From the NCBI RefSeq assembly GCF_005960665.1, contig NZ_CP040676.1, positions 2,142,001-2,206,000 of the forward strand: 64,000 bases of DNA. Direction: 5' to 3'. Positions within the stretch are counted from its first letter, which is position 1. Every line of letters starts with the position of its first letter. Shown here in pieces: positions 34,295 to 43,131 of this stretch. Source of the stretch: Exiguobacterium mexicanum. GTDB taxonomy: Bacteria > Bacillota > Bacilli > Exiguobacteriales > Exiguobacteriaceae. Under the pieces are notes generated by a model. That model ran no database searches, had not been told where the DNA came from, and saw only the letters and a list, made by a program, of their open reading frames with translations. The position numbers and the translations under genes were made by a program.

Positions 34295-34612
34295 GTTTTC
34301 TTCCTCCAATTGTGGGATTTTGGGACGGAGCAATAGAAAAAAGCCCTCCAATCCCATGGACTATGGGACGGAAGGCTTCAAGCTCCGCGGTGCCACCCAA
34401 ATTAGTAGACGAATCTACTCACTTTTTCGAGACGAACATCTCGTAGTTCCGATAACGGGGAACATTCCGGCTACGTCTACTTGCAAAGCGTTCGGGTAGC
34501 GACTCCAGGAGGTTCTTCGACAGAGATTTCAGTCCGGGCTCTCACCTTCCCCGGATCGCTTTGCTTACGTCTTCTGTGTACTCGTCCTTTCAATGTCGTT
34601 CACAATTGAATT
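34295..34612 (-). ncRNA. T-box riboswitch leader of asnA
   Basis: This leader fills the gap before asnA. On the minus strand the T-box core GGGTGGCACCGCGG lies at 34385-34398, and its UGGN-type bases pair with the tRNA acceptor end in the family. It is followed by a long terminator hairpin (34335-34379) with a TTTTTT run. Stem I (roughly 34400-34590) contains a candidate Asn specifier codon AAC at 34512-34514 in GAAGAACCTCC. Uncharged tRNA would stabilise the antiterminator and switch asnA on. The specifier assignment is inferred from the downstream gene and the typical position. Confidence 0.9.
34335..34379 (-). terminator. Regulated terminator of the asnA T-box
   Basis: GAAGCCTTCCGTCCCAT pairs with ATGGGATTGGAGGGCTT (with small internal mismatches), followed by a T run. 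The left arm can alternatively pair with the T-box core. Confidence 0.82.
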
Positions 34613-34618
34613 GACCCA

Positions 34619-34647
34619 ATTATTATAAATATTCCGACAAATGTCAA
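34619..34647 (-). promoter_or_regulatory. asnA promoter
   Basis: A TTGACA -35 (34642-34647) and AATAAT -10 (34619-34624) on the minus strand with a 17-base spacer. Start of the T-box leader is expected near 34612. Confidence 0.7.
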
Positions 34648-34656
34648 CAGCTTTTT

Positions 34657-34694
34657 TCAAAAAAAATTCTCCCCCGTGTAGCGGACGGGGGAGA
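34657..34694 (-). terminator. Terminator of the permease operon
   Basis: TCTCCCCCGT pairs with ACGGGGGAGA, followed on the minus strand by a long T run. It isolates the permease genes from asnA. Confidence 0.9.
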
Positions 34695-34708
34695 TCCCTT
34701 GGGAAGGG

Positions 34709-35614
34709 TTATTTGATCGAGCCGCTCGTAATCCCTTTGATAATATGCTTTTGCATACCGAAGAAAAAGACGAGGAGCGGAACGATCCCAAGGACTAAAC
34801 CTGCGAGTGCCAAATCCCATTGTTTTGTATATTGTCCGAAGAAATAGAACGTCGCGAGCGGAATCGTCCGCAGTTCGATGTCTCGGAGGACAAGTGAAGG
34901 TAACAGAAAGTCGTTCCAAATCCAAAGGCTGTTCAAGATGACGATTGTCACCGTGATCGGTTTTAAAAGCGGGAACACGATGCGCCAAAAGACGCCCCAC
35001 GTCGAGCAACCGTCAATGATGGCTGCTTCTTCGATTTCTTCCGGAATCGACTTCATAAACCCGTGATATAAGAACACGGAGATGCCTGACCCAAACCCGA
35101 GATACATGACCATCAGTCCCCAATGGCTGTTTAACAACCCGAGTACGCTCGATACTTTCACGAGCGGAATCATGATTGACTGGAACGGGATGACCATCGC
35201 CGCGACGAACAAGAAGAAGATGACCGTCGAAATCCAATGTTTCGTCCGGACGAGCTTCCAAGCCGCCATCGATGTGAACAACACGATCAGTAGGTTCGCG
35301 CCGGCCGTGATGAGGAGCGAGTTCAAGAAGACGCGTCCGTAGTTCATCGCCTCCCATGCCTCTGAATAGTTCGAGGCGAGCCAAACGTTCGGCAAGGCAG
35401 ACGTATTCGTGTAAATCTCGGCGATCGATTTGAACGAGTTGACGATGACGTAATAGAACGGGACGAGGTACAAGAGCCCGAGTAAAATCGCCACCAACTC
35501 GACGAGACCGAGCCCCGCCGTATATCCGCCCATCCGCAACGGCTTTTGTGGCAACAATTGTCGTGGTGCCTGATCGATATTCGCTTCGATGCGTTCAATT
35601 TTTTCCGTCGTCAT
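34709..35614 (-). CDS. Carbohydrate ABC importer permease (MalG-like)
   Basis: This 301-residue inner-membrane permease has six segments. The first lies at about 30-52 after a hydrophilic N-terminus. The ATPase-coupling EAA loop is EEIEEAAIIDGCSTWGVFWR, and the C-terminus is HIIKGITSGSIK, typical of MalG-type permeases. It overlaps the MalF-like gene by four bases. With its partner it forms the channel for the sugar delivered by the lipoprotein at 31.8-33.1 kb. Confidence 0.92.
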   Translation of the reverse strand: MTTEKIERIEANIDQAPRQLLPQKPLRMGGYTAGLGLVELVAILLGLLYLVPFYYVIVNSFKSIAEIYTNTSALPNVWLASNYSEAWEAMNYGRVFLNSLLITAGANLLIVLFTSMAAWKLVRTKHWISTVIFFLFVAAMVIPFQSIMIPLVKVSSVLGLLNSHWGLMVMYLGFGSGISVFLYHGFMKSIPEEIEEAAIIDGCSTWGVFWRIVFPLLKPITVTIVILNSLWIWNDFLLPSLVLRDIELRTIPLATFYFFGQYTKQWDLALAGLVLGIVPLLVFFFGMQKHIIKGITSGSIK

Positions 35615-36516
35615 GCCTCCACCTCCCGCTTTTTCGTCAAGTACACTTGCGTGACGGTAATCGCCGCGACGACGAGGAAGAAGATGACTGCTTTCGCCGA
35701 GCCGAGTCCGTAGTTATTATTCACAAACGATTCGGTATAGATGTTCAAAGCGAGCATCTCCGTCGATTTGAACGGCCCGCCGTTCGTCAGTGATAAGTTC
35801 GTATCGAATACTTTGAACGACCATGAGATGGTCAAGAACAGACAAATCGTGATCGACGGCATGATCATGGGGAGGGTGATATGACGAAGCATCTTCAACC
35901 GGTTTGCCCCGTCGATTTTAGCCGCTTCAAGTAAATCTGTCGGCACATTTTGGAGCGCCGCAATGTAAATGACCATGACATAGCCCCCACCTTGCCAAAT
36001 GGCGACGATGACGATGCCCCAGAACGCCGTCTGAGCGTCACCTAGCCACGGCAGTTCGAACAGACTCCACCCGGTCAATGCACCGATTGATTCAAAGCCC
36101 TTCACATAGATAAACTGCCAAATGAACCCGAGAATAAGCCCGCCAATCAAGTTTGGCATGAAAAAGACGGTGCGCAGAATATTGCGCGTCTTAATATTCA
36201 TCGTCAATAGTAAAGCCAATAGGAAGCCGACGATATTCGTCAGCACCACGGCCACGAGCGTATATTTCGTTGTGATCCAGAACGATGCGCGGAACTGTTC
36301 ATCTTCAAATAAAATCCGATGGTAGTTGTCCAGTCCGACCATATTCAATTGCCCCGTCACACCGTTCCAATCTGTGAAACTGTAATAAATCCCGTTGAAA
36401 AATGGAATAAGCACGATTGCCACAAATGCCAAAAAGGCCGGACCAACGAATGCGATAAAACTCGCCGGCTTCTTCCAATTTCGTCTCCGTTTGATTCGTT
36501 TCGGTGTTTCTGTCAT
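35611..36516 (-). CDS. Carbohydrate ABC importer permease (MalF/LacF-like)
   Basis: This 301-residue permease has six membrane segments and a strongly basic N-terminus (MTETPKRIKRRRNWKK). Its EAA loop is DLLEAAKIDGANRLKMLRHI. The frame is open to 36573, but GGAGG lies eight bases before the ATG at 36516; a second ATG two codons earlier is too close to that site. It is the first gene of the permease operon, about 60 bp after shared element copy 2 and a cre site. Confidence 0.9.
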   Translation of the reverse strand: MTETPKRIKRRRNWKKPASFIAFVGPAFLAFVAIVLIPFFNGIYYSFTDWNGVTGQLNMVGLDNYHRILFEDEQFRASFWITTKYTLVAVVLTNIVGFLLALLLTMNIKTRNILRTVFFMPNLIGGLILGFIWQFIYVKGFESIGALTGWSLFELPWLGDAQTAFWGIVIVAIWQGGGYVMVIYIAALQNVPTDLLEAAKIDGANRLKMLRHITLPMIMPSITICLFLTISWSFKVFDTNLSLTNGGPFKSTEMLALNIYTESFVNNNYGLGSAKAVIFFLVVAAITVTQVYLTKKREVEA

Positions 36517-36557
36517 GTTCATCGCCTCCACTATCAACTTACCTTCCTGGACCAAAA

Positions 36558-36573
36558 ATGAAAACGGATACAT
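36558..36573 (-). promoter_or_regulatory. cre site upstream of the permease operon
   Basis: ATGAAAACGGATACAT on the plus strand is a full match to the CcpA consensus WTGNAARCGNWWWCAW. It lies between the shared element and the permease start, where CcpA would repress. Confidence 0.7.
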
Positions 36574-36601
36574 TTGACGGAAAGGGTGGAATATATTGCA
36601 C
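36574..36601 (-). promoter_or_regulatory. Shared element, copy 2 (permease promoter)
   Basis: On the plus strand: TTGACG, three variable bases, then AGGGTGGAATATATTGCAC. It abuts the cre site, as copy 1 is also near one. See copy 1 at 33224-33251. Confidence 0.65.
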
Positions 36602-36758
36602 TCAATGGGTGAATTCTACGAAGCGATGGGTTATGATAAACTCAATGACAACACGAACGAGTCTTCCCTAACGAAAGATTAAACCTTGATTCCGGGTCGA
36701 TTCACGAATGAAATGTACTAAATAGGTTATAATGTTCGAAAGTGGAGGGATTTTATAC

Positions 36759-38444
36759 ATGACGACGATTAAACCGTTATCCGACCTAACAATTGCCCAA
36801 CAAGCCGAGATGCTACCTGTCAAAGAGATTGCGGAAAAACTCGGTTTACAAGAAGATGACCTCGATCTATACGGGAAATATAAAGCCAAGTTATCATTCG
36901 ATGTCATCGATCGGATGGCGACTCGAGAAGACGGGAAACTCATCCTCGTCACGGCGATCAATCCGACTCCAGCCGGCGAAGGAAAGTCGACCGTGACCGT
37001 CGGACTTGGACAAGCGTTGAATCAACTCGATAAACAAGCAATCGTTTGTCTACGTGAACCATCACTCGGTCCGACGATGGGCTTAAAAGGCGGTGCGGCC
37101 GGCGGCGGTTTCAGCCAAGTGTTGCCGATGGAAGACATCAACCTTCACTTCACAGGTGACATGCATGCGATCACTGCAGCTCATAACACGATCAGCGCCA
37201 TGCTCGATAATCATCTTCATCAAGGGAACGACCTCGGGATCGACGTCCGTAAAATCGTTTGGAAACGTGTCCTCGACTTGAATGACCGTGCACTTCGTCA
37301 CGTGACGATCGGCCTCGGCGGCAGTGCCCACGGGGTACCGCGTGAAGACGGATTTGACATTACCGTGGCGTCTGAAATCATGGCCATCCTCTGCCTCGCC
37401 GATTCGTTGACCGACCTCGAGGCACGCATCAAGCGCATCGTCGTCGCCTACGATCAAGACAACGAACCGATCACGGCCGAACAAATCGGGGCGGCTGGTG
37501 CCGCGACACTGTTGTTGAAAGAAGCATTCAAGCCGAACTTGGTGCAAACACTCGAACAGACGCCCGCGCTTGTTCATGGTGGTCCGTTCGCCAACATCGC
37601 TCACGGCTGCAACTCGTTGATTGCGACAAAAACTGCGCTCAAGCTCGGTGAATACGTCGTCACCGAAGCGGGATTCGGAGCCGACCTCGGTGCCGAGAAA
37701 TTCTGTCACATCAAGTCACGCATCGGTAAATTAAATCCGGACGCCGTCGTCCTCGTGGCGACAGTCCGTGCCTTGAAAATGCATGGCGGCGTCGCCAAAG
37801 ACCAACTCCACGTCGAGAACGTCGGAGCCGTCGGGAACGGATTAAAACTTCTCGCCAAACATGTCGAGACGATGGGGAAACTTGGCTTGCCGACCGTCGT
37901 CGCCCTCAACCGATTCAATTCAGACACGACCGAAGAGTTGGCGGCCGTCATCGACTGGTGTGAAGCGAACCACATTCGATTGGCGCTCAGTGAAGTGTGG
38001 TCAAACGGAGGCCAAGGCGGACGCGCGCTCGCCGAGGCCGTCATCGAGACGATTGAGTCGAATGAGAGTGCATTCACCCCGCTCTATGCGTTGACCGATT
38101 CGATCGAACAAAAAATCTTGACGATCGCCCGTGAAGTGTATGGGGCGGCCGACGTCACGTTCACCGCGACCGCAAAAAAACAAATGGCTCAAATCGAAGC
38201 GAACGGCTGGCAACACTTGCCGATTTGTATGGCGAAGACGCCGTTCTCGCTGTCAGACGACCCGACGAAACTCGGTTACCAGCACGGGTTCACTGTGACC
38301 GTAAGAGAGTTGAAACCGTCGGTCGGCGCTGGCTTCCTCGTCGCCTTGACAGGTAACGTCTTGACGATGCCGGGTCTGCCGAAACAACCGGCCGCCTTGA
38401 ATATGGGGATTGATGAGACTGGGAAAGCGATTGGCTTATTCTAA
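36759..38444 (+). CDS. fhs: Formate-tetrahydrofolate ligase
   Basis: This 561-residue enzyme joins formate to tetrahydrofolate with ATP, giving 10-formyl-THF for purine and initiator-tRNA formylation. The P-loop-like site PAGEGKST is at 71-78, followed by [20 protein letters not shown] and the formate/THF-site region [15 protein letters not shown]. Length is usual for the family. The frame is open to 36732, but the ATG at 36759 has GGAGG upstream, and a TATAAT -10 at 36728-36733 overlaps the earlier start. Formate made by PflB in anaerobic cells is a natural substrate. The following hydrolase gene is 22 bp downstream on the same strand. Confidence 0.96.
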   Translation: MTTIKPLSDLTIAQQAEMLPVKEIAEKLGLQEDDLDLYGKYKAKLSFDVIDRMATREDGKLILVTAINPTPAGEGKSTVTVGLGQALNQLDKQAIVCLREPSLGPTMGLKGGAAGGGFSQVLPMEDINLHFTGDMHAITAAHNTISAMLDNHLHQGNDLGIDVRKIVWKRVLDLNDRALRHVTIGLGGSAHGVPREDGFDITVASEIMAILCLADSLTDLEARIKRIVVAYDQDNEPITAEQIGAAGAATLLLKEAFKPNLVQTLEQTPALVHGGPFANIAHGCNSLIATKTALKLGEYVVTEAGFGADLGAEKFCHIKSRIGKLNPDAVVLVATVRALKMHGGVAKDQLHVENVGAVGNGLKLLAKHVETMGKLGLPTVVALNRFNSDTTEELAAVIDWCEANHIRLALSEVWSNGGQGGRALAEAVIETIESNESAFTPLYALTDSIEQKILTIAREVYGAADVTFTATAKKQMAQIEANGWQHLPICMAKTPFSLSDDPTKLGYQHGFTVTVRELKPSVGAGFLVALTGNVLTMPGLPKQPAALNMGIDETGKAIGLF

Positions 38445-38466
38445 TCAAGACAACGGAGGGAGAGGG

Positions 38467-39396
38467 ATGGACGTCACGGAACATACGTATGCGGACGGAT
38501 ACCGGACACAACTATTGCACGTCAAGGCCAGACAACCGATTGGAAATTGTTTCATTTTCCATGGGATGCTTGAACATCATCAACGTTATGTCGAATTCGC
38601 TGATTTTTTGTCAGAAATTGGTTTTAATGTGTTTCTGTGCGACCTTCGCGGCGCCGGTTCTTTGGCCCGAACCCAGTCCACTTACGCTCATCTATCTCCA
38701 CACGAAGGATTTAATCAAATGGTCGACGACGCCATCTCGCTCCTCGATCATTACCAAGATGCATTGCCGACCATCGTCCTCGGCCATAGTTTCGGCTCAC
38801 TGCTAGCACGCCGACTCGGCCAACAGTTAGGTCATCGCTTGGCAGGCGTCATCGCCGTCTCCCCGCCCCCGCATTCCGGATTGATTGGACGTGCCGGACT
38901 GTATGCGATCGATTGTGCCATCCGATTCAAAGGGAGCGCCCATGAGTCCCGGTTGTTCGAACGCTTATTGTTCGGACGGTATAACTTGAAATTCTTACCC
39001 GCCACGACCGAGAGCGATTGGATTTCGAGTGTCCCCGAGGAAGTGATCGCCTATGTGAACGACCCGGACTGTGGTGGCATTCCGACGCTCGGTTATTTAC
39101 ATGAGGTAGCAAAAGCGTCACTCGATGTGACCTCCGCCGCCCGGATTCAGGAGCATCCGAAAACACTCCCGATTTTATTCGTCGTAGGTGTCGATGATCC
39201 TGTCGTCCATGACGGAGAAGGACTCTCCGGAATCGTCCGCAAACATCAGGCCGCCGACATCGAATTGACCGTGCTGTCTTATGATCAGGCTCGCCATGAA
39301 GTGCTCCGTGAGCGCCAACGTCAAGATATCTGGACGGACATCGGCGACTGGATGCATCAAACGGTACAAATCGCAAAAAGAACCTCCATTTCCTAG
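38467..39396 (+). CDS. Alpha/beta hydrolase (monoacylglycerol lipase/lysophospholipase-like)
   Basis: This 309-residue protein of the serine aminopeptidase S33/Hydrolase_4 type has the HG oxyanion motif in FIFHGMLEHHQRY, nucleophile Ser in GHSFGS, acid Asp in VGVDDPVV and His in DQARHEVL. It has no signal peptide, so it likely acts on lipids at the cytosolic side. The start at 38467 follows GGAGGGAGAG. It shares a message with fhs and ends at a terminator that begins at its own stop codon. The substrate is not known. Confidence 0.85.
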   Translation: MDVTEHTYADGYRTQLLHVKARQPIGNCFIFHGMLEHHQRYVEFADFLSEIGFNVFLCDLRGAGSLARTQSTYAHLSPHEGFNQMVDDAISLLDHYQDALPTIVLGHSFGSLLARRLGQQLGHRLAGVIAVSPPPHSGLIGRAGLYAIDCAIRFKGSAHESRLFERLLFGRYNLKFLPATTESDWISSVPEEVIAYVNDPDCGGIPTLGYLHEVAKASLDVTSAARIQEHPKTLPILFVVGVDDPVVHDGEGLSGIVRKHQAADIELTVLSYDQARHEVLRERQRQDIWTDIGDWMHQTVQIAKRTSIS

Positions 39397-39410
39397 GAGG
39401 TTCTTTTTAT
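39376..39410 (+). terminator. Terminator of the fhs-hydrolase unit
   Basis: AAAGAACCTCC pairs with GGAGGTTCTTT, followed by a T run. Confidence 0.88.
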
Positions 39411-39557
39411 TTACCAAAAACATACAACAGCATTCTAATTCATTTACCTTTTTTGTAAATCAAATTCTTCTTTCCAATTTTTAAGTGCGCTATACTTAGA
39501 CCGCACACTACAAAAATACATGTATGTTTATACGTATTCACCGAAAGGGGTAACACA

Positions 39558-42122
39558 TTGAAGCCAACGATCACACGATTGAGCACGGCCGTCCTCATCT
39601 CTAGCACGGTGTTGAGTACGCTCGTCCCCGCTCATTCATATGCAGCAACATACGAAGGAACAGTCAATACCTCTATTTTAAACGTCCGATCTTCTACATC
39701 GACTACGTCATCTATTGTTGGAAAACTGACAGAAGGAACTAAAGTTCAAATATATTCAACTAGTAACAGTTGGGCTCAAATCAATTTCCAAGGTCAAAAG
39801 CGATATGTCGCATCTTCTTACCTCACATTAAAGCCATCTATGACGAAAACAGCAACTGCTAACGCATACACTGCCGATGCGAACGTCAACATGCGTTCTT
39901 CAATGACTACGTCCGCGCCGATTCTCAAAACTATCCCGAAAGGGGCGACGGTCACATATATCTCCACTCACGGAGCGAGTGGTTCATGGTTGAAAGTCAC
40001 ATATGGTGGGAAAACTGGATACGTGGCTCAACGTTATTTCTCACCAGTTGAAGGTGGGACAGTGTCAAACCAGTCAAGCACGACTCACACTATGAAGTTA
40101 AGTACAACAATGCACAGCTCGATGAGTACGTCTTCAAAGGTATTGCTTACGATTCCAAAAGGTGCGCAAATCAAATTTTTGTCTGCACATGGCGCAACTG
40201 GGTCATGGGCGAAAATCACTTACGGTAGTAAGACTGGATATGTCGCAAAACGTAACGTCCAATTTCCCGTGACCGTCGAACCGAAGACAATGTACGTCAA
40301 GACGAAATCTAGTATTTATAGCTCGATGTCAACTTCAAGCAAGACGTTGGGGACACTCTCAGTCACGACAAGTGTCAAACTTCTATCGACACATGGTGCG
40401 ACCGGTTCATGGGCGAAAGTAGCAGTCGGTTCGTTAACGGGCTTTGTACCGATGCGAAACTTGTCCGAGTCGCAAATTGCAGCGCCTGTCACTCCTTATT
40501 ATGCGCAACAAGCAACCACGATGTTTTCGTCGACTTCGACTAGCTCGAAAGTTCTCCAAACGATTCCAACTGGTGCGAAGGTTGATCAACTTTCTGCTCA
40601 TGGTGCAACGGGATCATGGTTCAAAGTTCGCTACGCAAATGTAACGGGTTATGTAGCCTCACGAAACTTCTCGCTCACACCGCCTCCAACTTCAACTGAA
40701 CAATACGGACCGGAGCGCGAAGTCAGAATAGTGGTCGATAACAATATCCCATTGAACGTCCGTGAAAAAGCGGACGTCAGTAGCAATAAAGTTGGTGAGT
40801 TGCCGAACGGTACGATCGTTAAAGTAAAACCTGTACTCAATTCAGTTTGGGGCATTTTGACGAGCGGAAGCTTCGCCGGAAGTTATATCCATCTTAGTTA
40901 TACTGCAACGGTCACGACACCACCACCGGCGACAGGAATCAAACGTATCGTGTCTTACACGAGCTATCCAATCACGGTTCAGGCGATGGCAGAGCGCCAA
41001 ATGGCTCAATTTGGTCAAACTGACGCCCATCGATACGCCAAAGCCTATTTACCACGCGCGTGGGTAAAAATCGACGGCTCAACAGGAACAATCATCAACA
41101 ACAACATCAGAGTCATCTCAAGCGTCGGGACAGCCTTAAAATCGAGCGCTTCAACGACCTCAACGACGCTCGCTACTGTCCCGAACGGCACCTTACTTCA
41201 ATATGTCAGTCGACAAACAGTCGGCTCAACGGTATGGTACCGAGTAAAGCATGGAACAATGACAGGATTCGTGACACCAAGTTCTGTTGTCGGCGAAGCG
41301 AAGATTTTGGAGCGAGCCAGCCTTACATCACATGCTTACGGTCAAATCAACCCAGATGAGAAAGTAACAATCACAGGTCAGGAAGGAAACTATTATACGG
41401 TATCCTACCGTCGACCATCCGGCCATAATATTCGAGTCTTCGACAACACGTGGCGTCGTGCTTCAGTGTCAGATATCGAACCTTATGTCAATCCGAGTAA
41501 CTTCAGTCAAGATTCACAGGCGTTTTATCAATTCCTTGACTTGTCTAAGAGCGCAGGTACAAGTGCGTCCACATTAAATGGGGTTCTTCAGGACAGTGGG
41601 ACACTTACTGGCCAAGGCCAAGCGTTCATCAATGCGGCGAACCAATACAACGTCAATGAAATCTATTTGCTCGCACACGCTATTCATGAAACAGGACATG
41701 GAAAATCGATCCTCGCCCGGGGAGTCCCAGTGGATAAAGATGGAAACGCCTTAATCAATTCGAGTGGTGTTCGAATCCACCCCGACCGTAAAGTTGCCGC
41801 TACTGTGTATAATATGTACGGCATTCAAGCAGTCGACAGCAGTCCGCTTACGACAGGTGCCAAGTTCGCCTTCGAGCAAAAATGGTTCACACCAGAGTCA
41901 GCTATTGTTGGGGGCGCTTACTGGATTGGCGCAAGTTATATTAACCATCCTACGCATAAACAAAATACCTTATACAAAATGCGCTTTAATCCGGCCGTAC
42001 CTGGTAATCATCAGTACGCCACCGACATCGGATGGGCAACAAAACAGACGACTCGAATTTTCGAAATTTATCAAAACCTCGATGCTTATACATTGCACTT
42101 CGACGTTCCAAAATTCCAGTAA
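39558..42122 (+). CDS. Secreted SH3b-repeat N-acetylglucosaminidase (autolysin)
   Basis: This 854-residue cell-wall hydrolase starts at TTG after AAAGGGG. It has a signal peptide ending near AHSYAA, then about eight bacterial SH3 (SH3b) wall-binding repeats to about residue 640. Repeats 2-5 are close copies (each with a segment like STHGATGSWAK). The C-terminal glucosaminidase domain is GH73/LytD-like, with catalytic Glu near 711 in LAHAIHETGHGKS and NMYGIQAVDSSP. It would cut the glycan strand of peptidoglycan during growth or separation. The gene is visibly AT-richer than its neighbours and has its own -10 (TATACT, 39491-39496), which hints at acquisition or relaxed codon choice. Confidence 0.93.
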   Translation: MKPTITRLSTAVLISSTVLSTLVPAHSYAATYEGTVNTSILNVRSSTSTTSSIVGKLTEGTKVQIYSTSNSWAQINFQGQKRYVASSYLTLKPSMTKTATANAYTADANVNMRSSMTTSAPILKTIPKGATVTYISTHGASGSWLKVTYGGKTGYVAQRYFSPVEGGTVSNQSSTTHTMKLSTTMHSSMSTSSKVLLTIPKGAQIKFLSAHGATGSWAKITYGSKTGYVAKRNVQFPVTVEPKTMYVKTKSSIYSSMSTSSKTLGTLSVTTSVKLLSTHGATGSWAKVAVGSLTGFVPMRNLSESQIAAPVTPYYAQQATTMFSSTSTSSKVLQTIPTGAKVDQLSAHGATGSWFKVRYANVTGYVASRNFSLTPPPTSTEQYGPEREVRIVVDNNIPLNVREKADVSSNKVGELPNGTIVKVKPVLNSVWGILTSGSFAGSYIHLSYTATVTTPPPATGIKRIVSYTSYPITVQAMAERQMAQFGQTDAHRYAKAYLPRAWVKIDGSTGTIINNNIRVISSVGTALKSSASTTSTTLATVPNGTLLQYVSRQTVGSTVWYRVKHGTMTGFVTPSSVVGEAKILERASLTSHAYGQINPDEKVTITGQEGNYYTVSYRRPSGHNIRVFDNTWRRASVSDIEPYVNPSNFSQDSQAFYQFLDLSKSAGTSASTLNGVLQDSGTLTGQGQAFINAANQYNVNEIYLLAHAIHETGHGKSILARGVPVDKDGNALINSSGVRIHPDRKVAATVYNMYGIQAVDSSPLTTGAKFAFEQKWFTPESAIVGGAYWIGASYINHPTHKQNTLYKMRFNPAVPGNHQYATDIGWATKQTTRIFEIYQNLDAYTLHFDVPKFQ

Positions 42123-42129
42123 GACACAA

Positions 42130-42166
42130 AGAGACACGCAACCGTTATAGGTGCGTGTCTCTTGTT
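42130..42166. terminator. Terminator between the autolysin and the 42.2-kb operon
   Basis: AGAGACACGCA pairs with TGCGTGTCTCT around an 11-base loop, followed by TTGTTAT. It lies between converging genes. Confidence 0.78.
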
Positions 42167-42578
42167 ATGTCCATTCGATCGAGTCGATAATCGATTCGAT
42201 TTCCAACTTTTCATTCGTCACTTCATCGGCGACATACGTCAAAAACAAAAGTCGCTTCCCGTCTGTCAACGACCATACGTCGAGATGCATGCCGTCTTCA
42301 ATTCCGCTCGCGTAGGCCGTCGTCATGCCGCCGGCCTCCGACGTGACGCTTGGGGCGACTTTGACGTCGATCGGGAACTCACCTAAAAACGTGTTCAATT
42401 CTTGAAGCGCGGCGTCACTCGGGGCTTGTGCTTCCTCCGCTTCATAAATGGACATTTGAAGCGTCCCTTGCGCATCTGCCTCGACAGAGTAAAAGCTGAC
42501 ATGGTCTTCTTCTTCGTTGTATTCAAAGTGTTCTGGGTAGTCTAGACGGATCCAACCGTCAATTTCGTATTCCTTCAT
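42165..42578 (-). CDS. Small acidic protein of unknown function (DUF3805-like)
   Basis: This 137-residue soluble protein has no signal or membrane segment. The N-terminus KEYEIDGWIRLDYPEHFEYNEEEDHVSFYS resembles DUF3805-type proteins, a comparison made from memory. The fold looks alpha+beta. It overlaps the upstream gene by four bases and is the last of three coupled genes. No enzyme motif is seen. Confidence 0.7.
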   Translation of the reverse strand: MKEYEIDGWIRLDYPEHFEYNEEEDHVSFYSVEADAQGTLQMSIYEAEEAQAPSDAALQELNTFLGEFPIDVKVAPSVTSEAGGMTTAYASGIEDGMHLDVWSLTDGKRLLFLTYVADEVTNEKLEIESIIDSIEWT

Positions 42579-43129
42579 GCTGTTTGCTCCTTCGTTTTCT
42601 TGAATGCCAGCCCGGTCACCATTTTCGCTTGAAGCGCATATTTGAGACGCTCCGTTACGTAAAGGCGTTGGCTGTTTCGATCTTGGGCAATCATATGCCC
42701 GAATAAATTTAGTCTCACGGTTTGCCGTGACAAAAAATAGAGCCGATCCGAATCTAACGGTCGATACTCGCCCGAATCTTCAAGATGTTCAATCTCGAAA
42801 CGGCGTAACACGTTGAGTGCGCAGTATTGATCCGTCTTTCCGGTGCTCGTGTGCAACTCGACTCGAACGAGTTGAATATCATATGGGCATAAATTCATAA
42901 AAATCGGGCCGATTCGTTCATGGATGAGCAGGACGCCCATATCCGTCTCAATCAAATCGGGAAGTGCCTGCATGTCTTGAGAGATACTCAAGACGACGTA
43001 AGGGCGTTCAGTCGGTGCGAGCAATTCCCCTTTAAAAAAGCGGAATCGTTGGATGCCGGTCAATACACGGGCCCGCCAGGCACTCCCACGAGCTTCCGCT
43101 TCAATCCGATATAGCCTTTCTCGACTCAC
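42575..43129 (-). CDS. Protein of unknown function, Imm11/DUF1629-like features
   Basis: This 184-residue soluble protein starts at GTG (43129), five bases after AAGGGGGAG; the frame extends further upstream without a better site. The C-terminal part (ALNVLRRFEIEHLED, then LYFLSR and LYVTERLKYALQAKMVTGLAF) recalls the Imm11/DUF1629 group of immunity-like proteins. The similarity is by eye only. It is flanked by coupled unknown genes, as polymorphic-toxin immunity genes often are, but no toxin gene is visible nearby. Confidence 0.65.
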   Translation of the reverse strand: MSRERLYRIEAEARGSAWRARVLTGIQRFRFFKGELLAPTERPYVVLSISQDMQALPDLIETDMGVLLIHERIGPIFMNLCPYDIQLVRVELHTSTGKTDQYCALNVLRRFEIEHLEDSGEYRPLDSDRLYFLSRQTVRLNLFGHMIAQDRNSQRLYVTERLKYALQAKMVTGLAFKKTKEQTA

Positions 43130-43131
43130 GA

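Noticed and set aside
36601-36758. Riboswitch upstream of fhs
   Set aside because: No purine, THF or other aptamer-like conserved core is visible, and no terminator precedes the start codon.
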